A program made the position numbers and the translations under genes. Under the pieces are notes generated by a model. The model ran no database searches and had not been told where the DNA came from. It worked only from the letters and a program-made list of their open reading frames with translations. From JANWXD01 sp037446115 (GTDB lineage: Bacteria; Acidobacteriota; Terriglobia; Bryobacterales; Bryobacteraceae): DNA of 64,000 nt. Where the stretch lies: the NCBI GenBank assembly GCA_037446115.1, contig JBBIJF010000014.1, forward strand, positions 1 through 64,000. The letters run 5' to 3'. The stretch's first letter is position 1. Each line of letters starts with the position of its first letter. Positions 17,590 to 26,345 of this stretch are shown piece by piece.

Positions 17590-18059
17590 GGCGTCCGGTT
17601 CAGAATCTCCGTGACAATCGCAGTAGTGGAGTAACCGGGTTCCAGGGGCAGGGCGAGGACGCGTCCGCCGGCAGCCTCCACTTCCTCACGGCCAGCGATC
17701 CAGTGGGCCCAATCCGCGCCCTTGATGAGAACGTCGGGCAGCACCTCGGCAATCAGCTCGCGGGGCGTGTCTTCATCAAAGAGTGTGACCGCATCCACAG
17801 GCTCCAGCGCGCTGGCGAGAGCCACGCGATCGGATTCAGAAATCAGTGGACGCGAAGGCCCCTTCAACCGGCGCACGCTCGCGTCGGAGTTCAGAGCCAG
17901 AATCAGAATGTCGCCGAAGGAGCGAGCGGCTTCGAGGAGTCGGATGTGGCCAGGGTGGAGGATATCGTAACAGCCGTTGGTGAAGACTACGCGTTTACCC
18001 TGGCGCTTCCACTCGCGGCGTGCGCCCACCAGTTCGGACCGCGTGTAGTAGCGTGCCAT
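17586..18059 (-). CDS. rfaE2: D-glycero-beta-D-manno-heptose 1-phosphate adenylyltransferase
   Basis: A 157-residue nucleotidyltransferase that activates heptose-1-phosphate as ADP-heptose for LPS core synthesis. It corresponds to the C-terminal half of HldE; the kinase half must be elsewhere. Motifs: TNGCYDILHPGHIRLLEAA with the HxGH signature (residues about 27-45), LNSDASVRRLKGPSRP, and the C-terminal GYSTTAIVTEI with the ISSTxI-like segment. ATG at 18059. It is the first gene of the minus-strand run and overlaps mfd by 4 nt. The presence of this gene supports an LPS-bearing Gram-negative host. Confidence 0.92.
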   Translation of the reverse strand: MARYYTRSELVGARREWKRQGKRVVFTNGCYDILHPGHIRLLEAARSFGDILILALNSDASVRRLKGPSRPLISESDRVALASALEPVDAVTLFDEDTPRELIAEVLPDVLIKGADWAHWIAGREEVEAAGGRVLALPLEPGYSTTAIVTEILNRTP

Positions 18060-18156
18060 GGAATCCGCCGAGCCCGTCCGCGGTGCGCGGCTTACATCCT
18101 TCCCTCTATAATGTTAGCGAAGACAGATCCCGGCTAGGGGTGGCAGGCGGCCGACG

Positions 18157-18531
18157 ATGCGCAACTACTACGAAGTCCTAGGTGTATCGCAGCATGCCGC
18201 GCCGCAGGAAATCCGGCAGGCATTTCGCCGCCTGGCGCGGCGGTTTCATCCGGACGCAGGGCCGGAGGGGTCGGGAGAACGGTTCCAGGAAGTGAGCGAG
18301 GCTTATCGAACCCTTAGTGACCCCGGACGGCGGCGGAGCTATGACCAAACATTGCAAGAAACTGCGCCTGCCGTACGGACGCAAAGCGCTGCGGCGATTC
18401 GGCTGGAATCCGGCCCGTGGGCATACCGACCACCGGGCCCGGGGTGCTCGAAAGGCCGGGGAACCGGCGGAGAGATTGTGTTTTACTCCGGGTTCGAGCG
18501 GATGATGTTATTTTCGTGGCGCGGATGGTAG
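18157..18531 (+). CDS. J-domain (DnaJ-like) protein
   Basis: A 124-residue protein with a J domain at residues 2-65 (NYYEVLGVSQHAAPQEIRQA, HPD motif in RRFHPDAGPEG, then FQEVSEAYRTLSDPGRR). The HPD triad is intact, so it can stimulate an Hsp70. The C-terminal 60 residues are Gly/Pro-rich and unlike DnaJ zinc or substrate domains. The start is ATG 18157; GGGGTGGCAGG lies upstream. A TATAAT hexamer at 18107-18112 could be its -10, but no -35 is seen. It lies 24 nt before the next small gene. Confidence 0.8.
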   Translation: MRNYYEVLGVSQHAAPQEIRQAFRRLARRFHPDAGPEGSGERFQEVSEAYRTLSDPGRRRSYDQTLQETAPAVRTQSAAAIRLESGPWAYRPPGPGCSKGRGTGGEIVFYSGFERMMLFSWRGW

Positions 18532-18555
18532 CTTCCGTCTGCGGAGATTGGGGAA

Positions 18556-18837
18556 GTGGGATTTGGCAAGACAAGTGAGCGCTCGCTGGCTGCGCTGCGC
18601 CGGCTGAGGGATGAGGCGCGAAAGCGCGGCGACGAGGCGCTGGCGGTGATCCTGACCGGCGTGGATCTGTACGCTTCACTGGGCAGGGAGTTCGAGCTGC
18701 TGGAGATAATGAAGAAGTTCGCCGACGAGATGAAAGAAGCCATCGAAAAAACCCCCACGGTGGAGGAACTGCGGCGGCTCTACGAGCTGGAAAGCCCGCC
18801 CCGGGAAAACCCCGAGCAGGAAGCCGGAGACCTGTGA
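18556..18837 (+). CDS. Small conserved-looking protein of unknown function
   Basis: A 93-residue, strongly helical, charged protein that I do not recognise. It begins with GTG 18556 preceded by GGAG 9 nt upstream. Residues 8-35 (ERSLAALRRLRDEARKRGD) and 45-85 are amphipathic helices, and there is no signal or membrane segment. Its TGA overlaps the GTG start of anmK by 4 nt, which strongly supports a real, translationally coupled gene at the head of the seven-gene overlapping operon. Confidence 0.7.
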   Translation: MGFGKTSERSLAALRRLRDEARKRGDEALAVILTGVDLYASLGREFELLEIMKKFADEMKEAIEKTPTVEELRRLYELESPPRENPEQEAGDL

Positions 18838-20012
18838 CGGTCGCGGGCGTCATGAGCGGTACATCGCTCGACGGCATCGACGTCGCGATCGTGGAGATCC
18901 ACAGGCGCCAGCGCTGGAAGCTGAAGGGGCTTACGAGCATACGTTACGCCCGTCCGGTGCGGGAAGCAATTCTGGCAGTGTCCAATGCACCGGCGCACAC
19001 AGCCCAAATCGCACGTTTGCACTTTTTACTCGGCGAGCTCTATGCGGACGCCGTCCGGCGCGCCTGCCAGAAGGCCGGGCTCGAACTTCGGGAGCTCGAG
19101 CTGATTGCCTGTCACGGCCAAACGATTTTTCACGAGGGGGATCCGATCCGGTTCCTCAAACGGCGCGTTGCCAGCACGCTTCAAATCGGAGAGCCCTGCG
19201 TGATCGCCGAGCGGACCGGCGTGCCGGTGGTCGCTGACTTCCGGCCGCGGGACATCGCAGCGGGGGGCAAGGGTGCACCTCTGGTTCCGTTCGTGGATTA
19301 CTGGCTGTTTCGCCACCGGCGCCGGGGACGCGTGGCGCTCAACATCGGAGGGATTGCGAACCTGACTGCGATTCCCCCGTCTGCGACGCTCAGTGAGGTG
19401 GTCGCCTTCGACACGGGGCCAGGCAACATGGTGATCGACGCGCTGGTGCGGGAACATACGGGCGGACGCATGCACTACGACCGTGACGGGCGGCTGGCAG
19501 CCCGGGGGCGTGTGGACCGCAAGCTGCTGGACCAGCTGCTTGCGGATCCCTATTACCAGCGCCGGCCGCCAAAAACGGCGGGGCGGGAACAGTACGGACG
19601 CGAATTCGTGTCGCGGCTTGTGGCGACCGGCCGCTCCATGGAAGACCTGATCGCGACGGCGACAGCGCTCACAGCAGCCACAGTGGCGCAAGGGATCGAG
19701 CAGTTTGTGCGGCCGCGAATGCAGGTAGACGAACTCATCCTGTCGGGCGGCGGGGCCTTCAATCCGCGGATTCGCGACTATCTGACTGCATGGCTGCCCG
19801 ACACTGCCATTGCACTTTCCGATGACTATGGAGTGCCGGCAGAGGGCAAGGAAGCGATCGCCTTTGCCATTTTGGGGTACGAGAGCTGGCGCAGGCGTCC
19901 GTCCAACGTGCCCGCGGCAACCGGAGCCCGCCGGCCGGTGGTGCTGGGAAAGATCGTACCGCAAGCAGCGCGCAACAAAGGGATTTCGTACACTGAAGCA
20001 TTGCGGGCATGA
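18834..20012 (+). CDS. anmK: Anhydro-N-acetylmuramic acid kinase
   Basis: A 392-residue sugar kinase that cleaves and phosphorylates 1,6-anhydroMurNAc to MurNAc-6-phosphate in cell-wall recycling. Motifs: VMSGTSLDGIDVAIVE at the N-terminus (phosphate loop), IACHGQTIFH, NIGGIANLTAI, FDTGPGNMVIDAL and ELILSGGGAFNPRIR. The length fits the family. The start is GTG 18834, overlapping the upstream stop by 4 nt, and the end overlaps the next ATG by 4 nt. No murQ etherase is in the window. Confidence 0.95.
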   Translation: MTVAGVMSGTSLDGIDVAIVEIHRRQRWKLKGLTSIRYARPVREAILAVSNAPAHTAQIARLHFLLGELYADAVRRACQKAGLELRELELIACHGQTIFHEGDPIRFLKRRVASTLQIGEPCVIAERTGVPVVADFRPRDIAAGGKGAPLVPFVDYWLFRHRRRGRVALNIGGIANLTAIPPSATLSEVVAFDTGPGNMVIDALVREHTGGRMHYDRDGRLAARGRVDRKLLDQLLADPYYQRRPPKTAGREQYGREFVSRLVATGRSMEDLIATATALTAATVAQGIEQFVRPRMQVDELILSGGGAFNPRIRDYLTAWLPDTAIALSDDYGVPAEGKEAIAFAILGYESWRRRPSNVPAATGARRPVVLGKIVPQAARNKGISYTEALRA

Positions 20013-21373
20013 AAACCGTATTACTCCCTGCGCTGGTTTTTTGCGTGACAAAAGTCATGAGTGCCGATTTTCGGATTGCATTCGAGAAGTACACGCTTGA
20101 CAACGGAATGCGTGTGATTCTGGCACCGGACCGCTCGGTTCCGGTAGTGAGCATTTACCTGATCTATGGGGTCGGAGCGCGGTCCGAGGAGCGGGGCCGG
20201 ACCGGCTTTGCCCACCTGTTTGAGCACATGATGTTTCAAGGATCGGCGAACGCGCCGAAAGGATTGCATTTCAAGCTGGTGGAATCCAACGGGGGAACGT
20301 TGAACGGATCGACGCACCCCGACTACACCGACTACTACGAGGTTCTCCCTTCGAACAAGCTGGCGGCAGGCTTGTGGCTGGAAGCGGACCGGATGAGAGG
20401 ATTGGCCATCACCGAAGAGAATCTGGCGAATCAAAAAGAGGCGGTCAAGCAGGAACGGAGGCTTTCGTTTGACAACCAGCCGTACGCCACGGCGATCGTG
20501 GACCACTGGCCGCAGCTAGCGTTTCGTAACTGGAGCAACTCCCATTCGCTGATCGGATCCTTCGAGGACCTCGAGGCGGCAACGGTGGAAGATGTGGCGC
20601 GCTTTTTCAAGACCTATTACGCCCCGAACAACGCCGTGCTGGTTCTGGCAGGCGACCTCGACACGGCGGAAGCCAAGAAGCTGGTGGGCACATATTTTGG
20701 AGACATCCCGCCGCAGCCACCTCCGAAGCATCCGGACCTGTCGGAGCCGGCGACTATCGAAGCACGCAGTGCAACCTACGCAGATCCCCATGCTCAGGTA
20801 CCCGCGGTGGTGATCGGATATCCGGGGCCCCCGCGGCGGTCCGCCGACTACTATGCGCTGGCAATGCTGGACGTGCTGCTCACCGGGGGAGAAAGCTCGC
20901 GGTTCCAGCAGAATCTGGTGAAGGGTAAGCAGTCCGTTGTACAATTCGAAGCCAACCTGGGCTGGCCGTTTGCGAGCGCGAGTGATTACAAAGAACCGGG
21001 ACACTACGCGATCTTCCTTCTGCACAATCCAAAATTCGCGGGGCGGGACGTGGTGGATCAAGCGCAGGCCGAGATTGACGCCATTCGGAAAGAGGGTGTC
21101 GGCGAAGCGGAGTTGAACCGCGCCCGCACCTTCCTGCGAGCGTCGAGAATCCACCAACTGCAAAGTTCGCTCAGACGTGCCATGCTGCTCGGTCAATACG
21201 AGCTGCTGGACGGGAATCCGGATTTGATCAACACGGAGTTGCAGGAGTTTTTGAAAGTGACAAGTGAGCAGATCCGGGCTGCGGCGGCGAAGTATTGCAC
21301 TCCGGAGCGACGCTTCACACTCGAAATCGTGCCGGGAAAAGCCGAGACGGCACGTGGAGAACGGGGAAAGTGA
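20009..21373 (+). CDS. M16 zinc peptidase, catalytic subunit type
   Basis: A 454-residue pitrilysin/insulinase-family peptidase with a signal peptide (MKTVLLPALVFCVTKVMSA). The inverted zinc motif HxxEH is intact in FAHLFEHMMFQG, and the distal Glu lies in NQKEAVKQERR. The N-terminal half has LDNGMRVILAPDRSVPVVS and the C-terminal M16 domain follows. ATGA overlap with anmK. It is followed by a second M16 gene lacking the zinc motif, the usual active/inactive pair of bacterial two-subunit processing peptidases, which degrade peptides in the periplasm. Confidence 0.93.
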   Translation: MKTVLLPALVFCVTKVMSADFRIAFEKYTLDNGMRVILAPDRSVPVVSIYLIYGVGARSEERGRTGFAHLFEHMMFQGSANAPKGLHFKLVESNGGTLNGSTHPDYTDYYEVLPSNKLAAGLWLEADRMRGLAITEENLANQKEAVKQERRLSFDNQPYATAIVDHWPQLAFRNWSNSHSLIGSFEDLEAATVEDVARFFKTYYAPNNAVLVLAGDLDTAEAKKLVGTYFGDIPPQPPPKHPDLSEPATIEARSATYADPHAQVPAVVIGYPGPPRRSADYYALAMLDVLLTGGESSRFQQNLVKGKQSVVQFEANLGWPFASASDYKEPGHYAIFLLHNPKFAGRDVVDQAQAEIDAIRKEGVGEAELNRARTFLRASRIHQLQSSLRRAMLLGQYELLDGNPDLINTELQEFLKVTSEQIRAAAAKYCTPERRFTLEIVPGKAETARGERGK

Positions 21374-22779
21374 GCATACGCCTGCGCTTTACTGCTGTTA
21401 CTCTTCACCTAGTCGCCATGATGACATTTTCCCAAGTCATTGACCGCTCGAGGCCGCCGGAGACGCCTTCGCTTCCCACTTTTCGGATGCCCAACGTTTA
21501 CGAGGCGGAACTCCGCAACGGGCTGAAGATTCTGCTAGTGGAAGACCGCCGGCTTCCGGTGGTGACGCTGCGGCTGGGGTTTCCGGCCGGATCGAAGTTC
21601 GACCCGCCAGAACTGCCAGGCCTTGCGGAAGCGGCCGCAGCCTTGCTCACACAAGGGACCAAGGCACGAACCTCGCGCCAGATCGCCGAGGAGGCAGCGG
21701 CGATCGGGGGGACACTGGAAGCGCAGGCGGGGGCGGACTCACTCGTGCTTCGGGGCAACGCTCTGGCAGAGAATCTGGCGAAGCTGCTGGAGCTGGCCGC
21801 TGACGTGACGCTTCACGCAACATTTCCCGAGGAGGAGATCGGCATTTACAAAGCCAAAAGGAAGCAAGAACTGCTGGCGGAACGATCCCAAGCGGCTTAC
21901 TGGGCCGAAGAGAAGCTGGCCGAAACGGTGTTTGGCCCGCATCCGTATGCACGGCTAAACCCGACCTTGGAATCCATTGAGCGGGTGGAGCGCAAGGCTC
22001 TGGCGGCGTACCGCGACCGCATGCTGGCGCCCAACACCGGTGTACTGATCGTGCTGGGGGCGTTACCGGGGCGAGATCAGGTGGTCAAGCTGGTCGCGGA
22101 CCGATTCGGGAACTGGGAACCGCGGGAAGCGGTGCGTCCGCCGGAGGCAAAGTTCCCGAAGCCGCAGCGTTCGCTGAAGCTGGTGGACCGTGCCGGATCC
22201 GTGCAAGCGGACATCCGCGTGGGCCGACTGGCGGTAAACCGCAACGACCCGGATTATTTCCCCCTGCTCGTCGCGAGCACCGTGCTCGGAGGAGGAGCGA
22301 GCTCACGACTGTTCATGCACATTCGCGAGCAAAAGGGCTTTGCTTACGACGCCCACAGCATGCTTCAGCCGCGCAAGGACGCGGGATTGTTCAGCGTAGT
22401 TACTCAAGTTCGCAACGAAGTAGTGGAGCCGGCTCTCGAGGCGGTTTTGGAAGAGATGGAAAGGATTGCAAAAGAGCCGCCCACAGCTGAGGAACTGGCC
22501 GATGTCAAGAACTATTTGAGCGGAATCTTTGTGTTGGGACTGGAGACACAGAGCGCGCTGGCCAACCAGCTGATGATGGTGAGGCTGATGGAACTTCCGC
22601 AGAACTATCTGGAACAGTATACAGCGCGTGTCCAAGCAGTGACCGCGGAGCAGGTACGGAGCGTCGCCCAGAAGTACATCCGCCCGGCAGATGCAAGCCT
22701 CGTTATCGTGGGCGATGCGTCTCGAATCCTGAAGGCTCTGGAAACATTCGGCAAGCCGGTGATCGTCAAGGCGGAATGA
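21370..22779 (+). CDS. M16 peptidase-like protein, non-catalytic subunit type
   Basis: A 469-residue partner of the preceding peptidase. The start is the GTG at 21370 (GTGA overlap). The N-terminus carries a hydrophobic export segment (RLRFTAVTLHLVAMMTF). At the position of HxxEH the sequence is LPGLAEAAAALLTQGT, so zinc ligands are missing. The C-terminal signature with Arg and Tyr (LFMHIREQKGFAYDAHSML) is kept, as in the inactive subunits of heterodimeric M16 enzymes. Overlaps the Nudix ATG by 4 nt. Acts presumably as a heterodimer with the upstream product. Confidence 0.92.
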   Translation: MSIRLRFTAVTLHLVAMMTFSQVIDRSRPPETPSLPTFRMPNVYEAELRNGLKILLVEDRRLPVVTLRLGFPAGSKFDPPELPGLAEAAAALLTQGTKARTSRQIAEEAAAIGGTLEAQAGADSLVLRGNALAENLAKLLELAADVTLHATFPEEEIGIYKAKRKQELLAERSQAAYWAEEKLAETVFGPHPYARLNPTLESIERVERKALAAYRDRMLAPNTGVLIVLGALPGRDQVVKLVADRFGNWEPREAVRPPEAKFPKPQRSLKLVDRAGSVQADIRVGRLAVNRNDPDYFPLLVASTVLGGGASSRLFMHIREQKGFAYDAHSMLQPRKDAGLFSVVTQVRNEVVEPALEAVLEEMERIAKEPPTAEELADVKNYLSGIFVLGLETQSALANQLMMVRLMELPQNYLEQYTARVQAVTAEQVRSVAQKYIRPADASLVIVGDASRILKALETFGKPVIVKAE

Positions 22780-23315
22780 AGCTGCTTTCCTCGGTGGAAC
22801 GGTATCGTTGCCCGATTTTTTGGGTCACAGAGGACCGTGCCGTGGATCCGGACGGGTTCGAGATCCGGCGGTCGGTCGTCCAGCACGTGGGTTCCGCGGT
22901 CATGATGGCGGTGGACGAGCGCGGGCGCATTCTCCTTGTGCGGCAGTACCGACTTCCAGCCCGGCGACACTTATGGGAGCTCCCGGCGGGCCGCGTGGAC
23001 GCAGGTGAGACTTTACTGCAAGCGGCGCGACGAGAGCTGAAGGAGGAGACGGGCTACCGCGCGCGGAAATGGCGAAAGCTGATCTCCTTTTTCGTGAGCC
23101 CAGGCTATGTCGCCGAGAGGATGACGATTTTTCTGGCAACGGATTTGACGGCGGGGCCGGCAAGTCCGATGGAAGATGAACGCATTCAGCACCGCTGGTT
23201 TTCGCAGAGCGAGATGGACGCAATGATCCGGAGAGGGAAGATCGAGGACGCCAAGACGATTCTCGGATTCCTGGCGTGGCTACGCTACTCGGGTGGGGAG
23301 CGCAGTGGGAGATGA
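22776..23315 (+). CDS. Nudix hydrolase, ADP-ribose pyrophosphatase-like
   Basis: A 179-residue hydrolase with a complete Nudix box: GRVDAGETLLQAARRELK and EETGY (residues about 71-93). The N-terminal beta region (GFEIRRSVVQHVGSAVMMAV) and the segment VRQYRLPARRHLWELPAG match the ADP-ribose/GDP-mannose pyrophosphatase (NudF-like) group. The exact substrate is not determined. ATG 22776 overlaps the upstream stop, and its own stop overlaps the MscS ATG. Housekeeping nucleotide clean-up is the likely role. Confidence 0.9.
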   Translation: MKLLSSVERYRCPIFWVTEDRAVDPDGFEIRRSVVQHVGSAVMMAVDERGRILLVRQYRLPARRHLWELPAGRVDAGETLLQAARRELKEETGYRARKWRKLISFFVSPGYVAERMTIFLATDLTAGPASPMEDERIQHRWFSQSEMDAMIRRGKIEDAKTILGFLAWLRYSGGERSGR

Positions 23316-24172
23316 ATTGGAGAGCCTTTTTGGGCGATTCCACGATTCACAGTGTGGCGGCGACTGTAGCGCTCGTGGTGGTGATTGTGGCACTGCGGGT
23401 CGTTCTACGACGGTGGGTGCTGCGACACGTGACGCAGCCGGAGTTGCGCCTGCGCTGGCTGGCCAACATCCGCACCGGCCTGGTGCTGGCGCTCGTTCTG
23501 GGCTTGGTGCCGATCTGGGTTCAGGAATTGCGGACATTCGCCGTTTCCCTTGCCGCGGTAGCGGCGGCGTTCGTGCTGGCAACCAAGGAGTTGATTCAGT
23601 GCGTCAGCGGCGCGGTGTTGCGGGCCACGGGAAACGTGTTTTCGATCGGCGACCGGATCGAGATCGGCAATCACCGCGGGGACGTGATTGATTACACGGT
23701 GCTGACGACCACGATTCTGGAGATCGGGCCGGGGCGGGCATTCCACATGCACACGGGCCGAACCATCACGTTTCCGAACAGCATGTTGCTGACGACTCCC
23801 GTCGTGAACGAGTCGTCCATGGAACAGTATTTAGTCCATGTTTTCTCTGTTCCGTTGCGCGCAGAAGAGGACTGGCGCAAGGCGGAGCGGGTGCTACTGG
23901 AGGCGGCTATGGCAGAGTGCGGCCCGTTTCTCGACGAAGCGCGGCGGCACATGGAGCGGCTCGAGGAGACGCACGGGTTCAGCAGCCCGTCCCCGAATCC
24001 GCGGGTTGCAGTGCAGATCGCCGATCCGGGAACCGTGAACCTGCTGGTGCGCGTGCCTGCACCCGTGGGCCGTCAAGGGCGAGTGGAGCAAGCGATCCTC
24101 CGTCGGTTCCTCGAACAGTTCTACGGCGAAGCGGGGCGCGCCGAAACTCCGGCCCGCGCAGAGGTGGAATGA
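23312..24172 (+). CDS. MscS-family mechanosensitive ion channel
   Basis: A 286-residue inner-membrane channel; start ATG 23312 (ATGA overlap with the Nudix stop). Three membrane segments are visible: residues about 13-33, 52-70 and the pore helix 75-105 (FAVSLAAVAAAFVLATKEL then VSGAVLRATGNVFSIGD). The MscS beta domain follows with IGDRIEIGNHRGDVIDY and TFPNSMLLTTPVVN, then a cytosolic alpha/beta domain. The size is like E. coli MscS (286 aa). Likely an osmotic safety valve. Confidence 0.9.
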   Translation: MNWRAFLGDSTIHSVAATVALVVVIVALRVVLRRWVLRHVTQPELRLRWLANIRTGLVLALVLGLVPIWVQELRTFAVSLAAVAAAFVLATKELIQCVSGAVLRATGNVFSIGDRIEIGNHRGDVIDYTVLTTTILEIGPGRAFHMHTGRTITFPNSMLLTTPVVNESSMEQYLVHVFSVPLRAEEDWRKAERVLLEAAMAECGPFLDEARRHMERLEETHGFSSPSPNPRVAVQIADPGTVNLLVRVPAPVGRQGRVEQAILRRFLEQFYGEAGRAETPARAEVE

Positions 24173-24702
24173 GCCCAGGAGGCGGCAGGCGGCTGCAGGC
24201 CGCGGTGATTGGGGATTCGGATCCGCCGGCGCGGACGCTGGAGGCAGCGGAACGCACCGGTGCGATCCTGGCGGGCCTGGGCATCACGGTGGTCACGGGC
24301 GGACTGGGAGGGGTGATGGAAGCCGCGAGCCGCGGGGCCAGGCAGGCAGGCGGGCTGGTGGTGGGGATTCTTCCCTCCCGGCGCCTGGAGGATGCAAATC
24401 CCTGGTGCACGGTGGTGATTCCGACCGACCTCGGACACGCGCGAAACGCCCTCACCGTACTGGCGGCCGACTTCGTGGTGGCGATCGGAGGCGGTGCCGG
24501 CACACTTTCGGAGATTTGTTTCGCGTGGATTCATCAGCGTCCCATTTTTCTCCTAGAAGGCTACGGCGGCTGGTCAGACCGACTCGGCGGCGCACCCATT
24601 GACGACCGGAAGGCTCCCCCGATTGACGTGTGTCATTCCCTCGAAGAACTGGAGGCGAAGGTCAGGGGCCATGTGCAGGCGCGGCTGCGATCAAGCCTGT
24701 GA
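24169..24702 (+). CDS. LOG-like / TIGR00725-type Rossmann protein
   Basis: A 177-residue nucleotide-binding protein of the lysine-decarboxylase-like (LOG/SLOG) superfamily. Start ATG 24169 overlaps the MscS stop by 4 nt. Motifs: VIGDSDPP at the first strand, VVTGGLGGVMEAASRGA, GILPS, DLGHARN and IGGGAGTLSEICFAW, the variant of PGGxGTxxE. Relatives bind nucleotides or molybdenum cofactor (MoCo carrier proteins are a close group). Its C-terminus overlaps the convergent rdgB end by 12 nt. Exact function unknown. Confidence 0.82.
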   Translation: MSPGGGRRLQAAVIGDSDPPARTLEAAERTGAILAGLGITVVTGGLGGVMEAASRGARQAGGLVVGILPSRRLEDANPWCTVVIPTDLGHARNALTVLAADFVVAIGGGAGTLSEICFAWIHQRPIFLLEGYGGWSDRLGGAPIDDRKAPPIDVCHSLEELEAKVRGHVQARLRSSL

Positions 24703-25293
24703 AACCTGGGCGAGGAGAAAGTCGATCATCTTGCGGAGGGCGATGCCGCGATGGCTGACCTGGAGCTTCTGTTCCGGCGACAGTTCCGCGAAGGTAGCCG
24801 ATAAGGGCGGGTAATAAAACAGCGGATCGTAGCCAAAACCGCCGACGCCGCGGGGCCGGTCCAGGATGACCCCGGCAACTTCCCCCCGAAAAATCGCCCG
24901 CAGGCGGCCTTGCTCGGCCAGGGCAAGGACACAAACGAAGATCGCTCGGCGATCCGAGACGGCGGCGAGCTTTTCGAGCAACAGCCGGTTGTTGTCAGCG
25001 TCGGTAGCGCCCTCACCCGCGAAGCGTGCCGATCGTACTCCAGGCTGTCCGTCCAGAGCGGGCACGACCAAACCGGAATCGTCAGCAAGAACGAGGCTCT
25101 GACCAAACGAGCTGTAATGAAGCGCTTTCTGGGTTGCGTTTTCTTCGAAGCTCGATCCCGATTCTGTGCAAGAGGGCAGTGCGGCCAATCCAGGCAAGAC
25201 CTGGAAGTGGACCTGATCCGCTGCGAAGCAGCGCGCAGCGAAGAGGAACTCCTGCAACTTACCTAGGTTGGAGGTCGCGCAGAAGACGGTCAC
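24691..25293 (-). CDS. rdgB: XTP/dITP diphosphatase (Ham1/RdgB)
   Basis: A 200-residue house-cleaning pyrophosphatase removing dITP/XTP from the nucleotide pool. The start is the GTG at 25293, overlapping the rph stop (GTGA). Motifs: ATSNLGKLQEF at the N-terminus, the Asp pair in VLADDSGLVVPALDG, GVRSARFAG, GFGYDPLFYYP and the C-terminal SHRGIALRK. Length normal. Coupled to rph, a common bacterial gene pair. Confidence 0.95.
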   Translation of the reverse strand: MTVFCATSNLGKLQEFLFAARCFAADQVHFQVLPGLAALPSCTESGSSFEENATQKALHYSSFGQSLVLADDSGLVVPALDGQPGVRSARFAGEGATDADNNRLLLEKLAAVSDRRAIFVCVLALAEQGRLRAIFRGEVAGVILDRPRGVGGFGYDPLFYYPPLSATFAELSPEQKLQVSHRGIALRKMIDFLLAQVSQA

Positions 25294-26009
25294 GGCAGAG
25301 CAAGGATCTGCTTCTGGATTTCGATGAGGCGCTGGATGGAATTGCGCGCGAGTGCGAGCAGCTGATGGAGCTGGGAGTCGTCGAAGGGCTGCTGTTCGGC
25401 CGTGGCCTGGACTTCGACAAACCGTCCGGAGCCGGTCATGACCACATTCATGTCCACTTCCGCCCGGGAGTCTTCCTCGTAGGTGAGATCCACGAGCGGC
25501 CGACCGTCCACAATGCCCACGCTCACCGCCGCTACGTAGTCTTTGAGAGGGGACCGCGCCAGCGAGCCAAACTCCACCAGCTGCCGCAGGGCGATCGCCA
25601 TGGCCACGAAGGCGCCTGTGACAGAGGCGGTACGCGTGCCACCGTCGGCCTGGAGTACGTCGCAATCCAGGATGACGGTCTGCTCGCCCAGCGCCTCGAG
25701 ATCCACGACGGCGCGCAGAGAACGGCCGATCAGGCGCTGGATTTCGTACGTGCGACCTGAAAGCCTGCCCTTGGCCGACTCGCGGGGCGTTCGCGTGGCG
25801 GTTGAGCGCGGCAGCATGCCATATTCCGCGGTTACCCAACCGCGCCCGCTTCCGCGGAGCCACTGCGGGACACCGGCCTCGATTGTGGCAGCGCACAGGA
25901 CACGCGTATTGCCGACCTCGATGAGAGCCGATCCTTCTGCAGTCATCAGATAACCGGTCTGGATGCGGACAGTACGCATTTCGTCGGAGGCACGGTTATC
26001 AGCGCGCAT
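25290..26009 (-). CDS. rph: Ribonuclease PH
   Basis: A 239-residue phosphorolytic 3'-5' exoribonuclease trimming tRNA 3' ends. Motifs: IQTGYLMTAEGSALIEVGNT, EYGMLPRSTATR with conserved Arg, IGRSLRAVVDLEALGE, LDCDVLQADGGTRTASVTGA and the catalytic-region DLTYEEDSRAEVDMN. ATG at 26009, only 3 nt after the upstream small gene's stop. Full length and intact, unlike the truncated rph of E. coli K-12. Confidence 0.97.
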   Translation of the reverse strand: MRADNRASDEMRTVRIQTGYLMTAEGSALIEVGNTRVLCAATIEAGVPQWLRGSGRGWVTAEYGMLPRSTATRTPRESAKGRLSGRTYEIQRLIGRSLRAVVDLEALGEQTVILDCDVLQADGGTRTASVTGAFVAMAIALRQLVEFGSLARSPLKDYVAAVSVGIVDGRPLVDLTYEEDSRAEVDMNVVMTGSGRFVEVQATAEQQPFDDSQLHQLLALARNSIQRLIEIQKQILALP

Positions 26010-26012
26010 GGT

Positions 26013-26201
26013 TCAGCCTGATTTCAGGATGGAATAGAACAGCAGAGACAACAACACGATGCCGCTGACGAGAAGAACCAGGCAGGGGATCGCACCGACA
26101 GCGCTCGAAGGTTTTGTTCTTTTTTTGGGCTTCGCAGGTTTGAACTTTCCCATCACGAAGAGCCCCTTGCGGGGATGATGTTCGGGATCCGAGCGGCGCA
26201 A
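26013..26201 (-). CDS. Small single-pass membrane protein, unknown function
   Basis: A protein of 62 or 46 residues. The TTG at 26201 has a near-perfect AAGGAGG Shine-Dalgarno at a 4-5 nt distance; the ATG at 26153 gives the shorter form starting MGKFKPAKPKKRTKP. Both share a Lys-rich cytosolic head and one hydrophobic helix (about 25 residues: VGAIPCLVLLVSGIVLLSLL), with a short tail. I do not recognise it. It ends 3 nt before the rph start and so heads the rph-rdgB unit. The small size, clear RBS and membrane helix make it credible. Confidence 0.6.
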   Translation of the reverse strand: MRRSDPEHHPRKGLFVMGKFKPAKPKKRTKPSSAVGAIPCLVLLVSGIVLLSLLFYSILKSG

Positions 26202-26345
26202 GGCGCCTCCTTGTTTTTAGCACAGCGGGGGACGACGAAGGCGAGCATTCCGGCGGGGCATTGCACTCAGGGACGCGGAAACCGTGACCAAGCCGCGGGC
26301 GTATTAACGTAAGAGATGAATATGAGTACGAGGCGAGGAGGTGCA

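Noticed and set aside
18107..18112. TATAAT as promoter of the J-domain gene
   Set aside because: The hexamer is perfect but no acceptable -35 lies 16-18 nt upstream; kept only as a remark.
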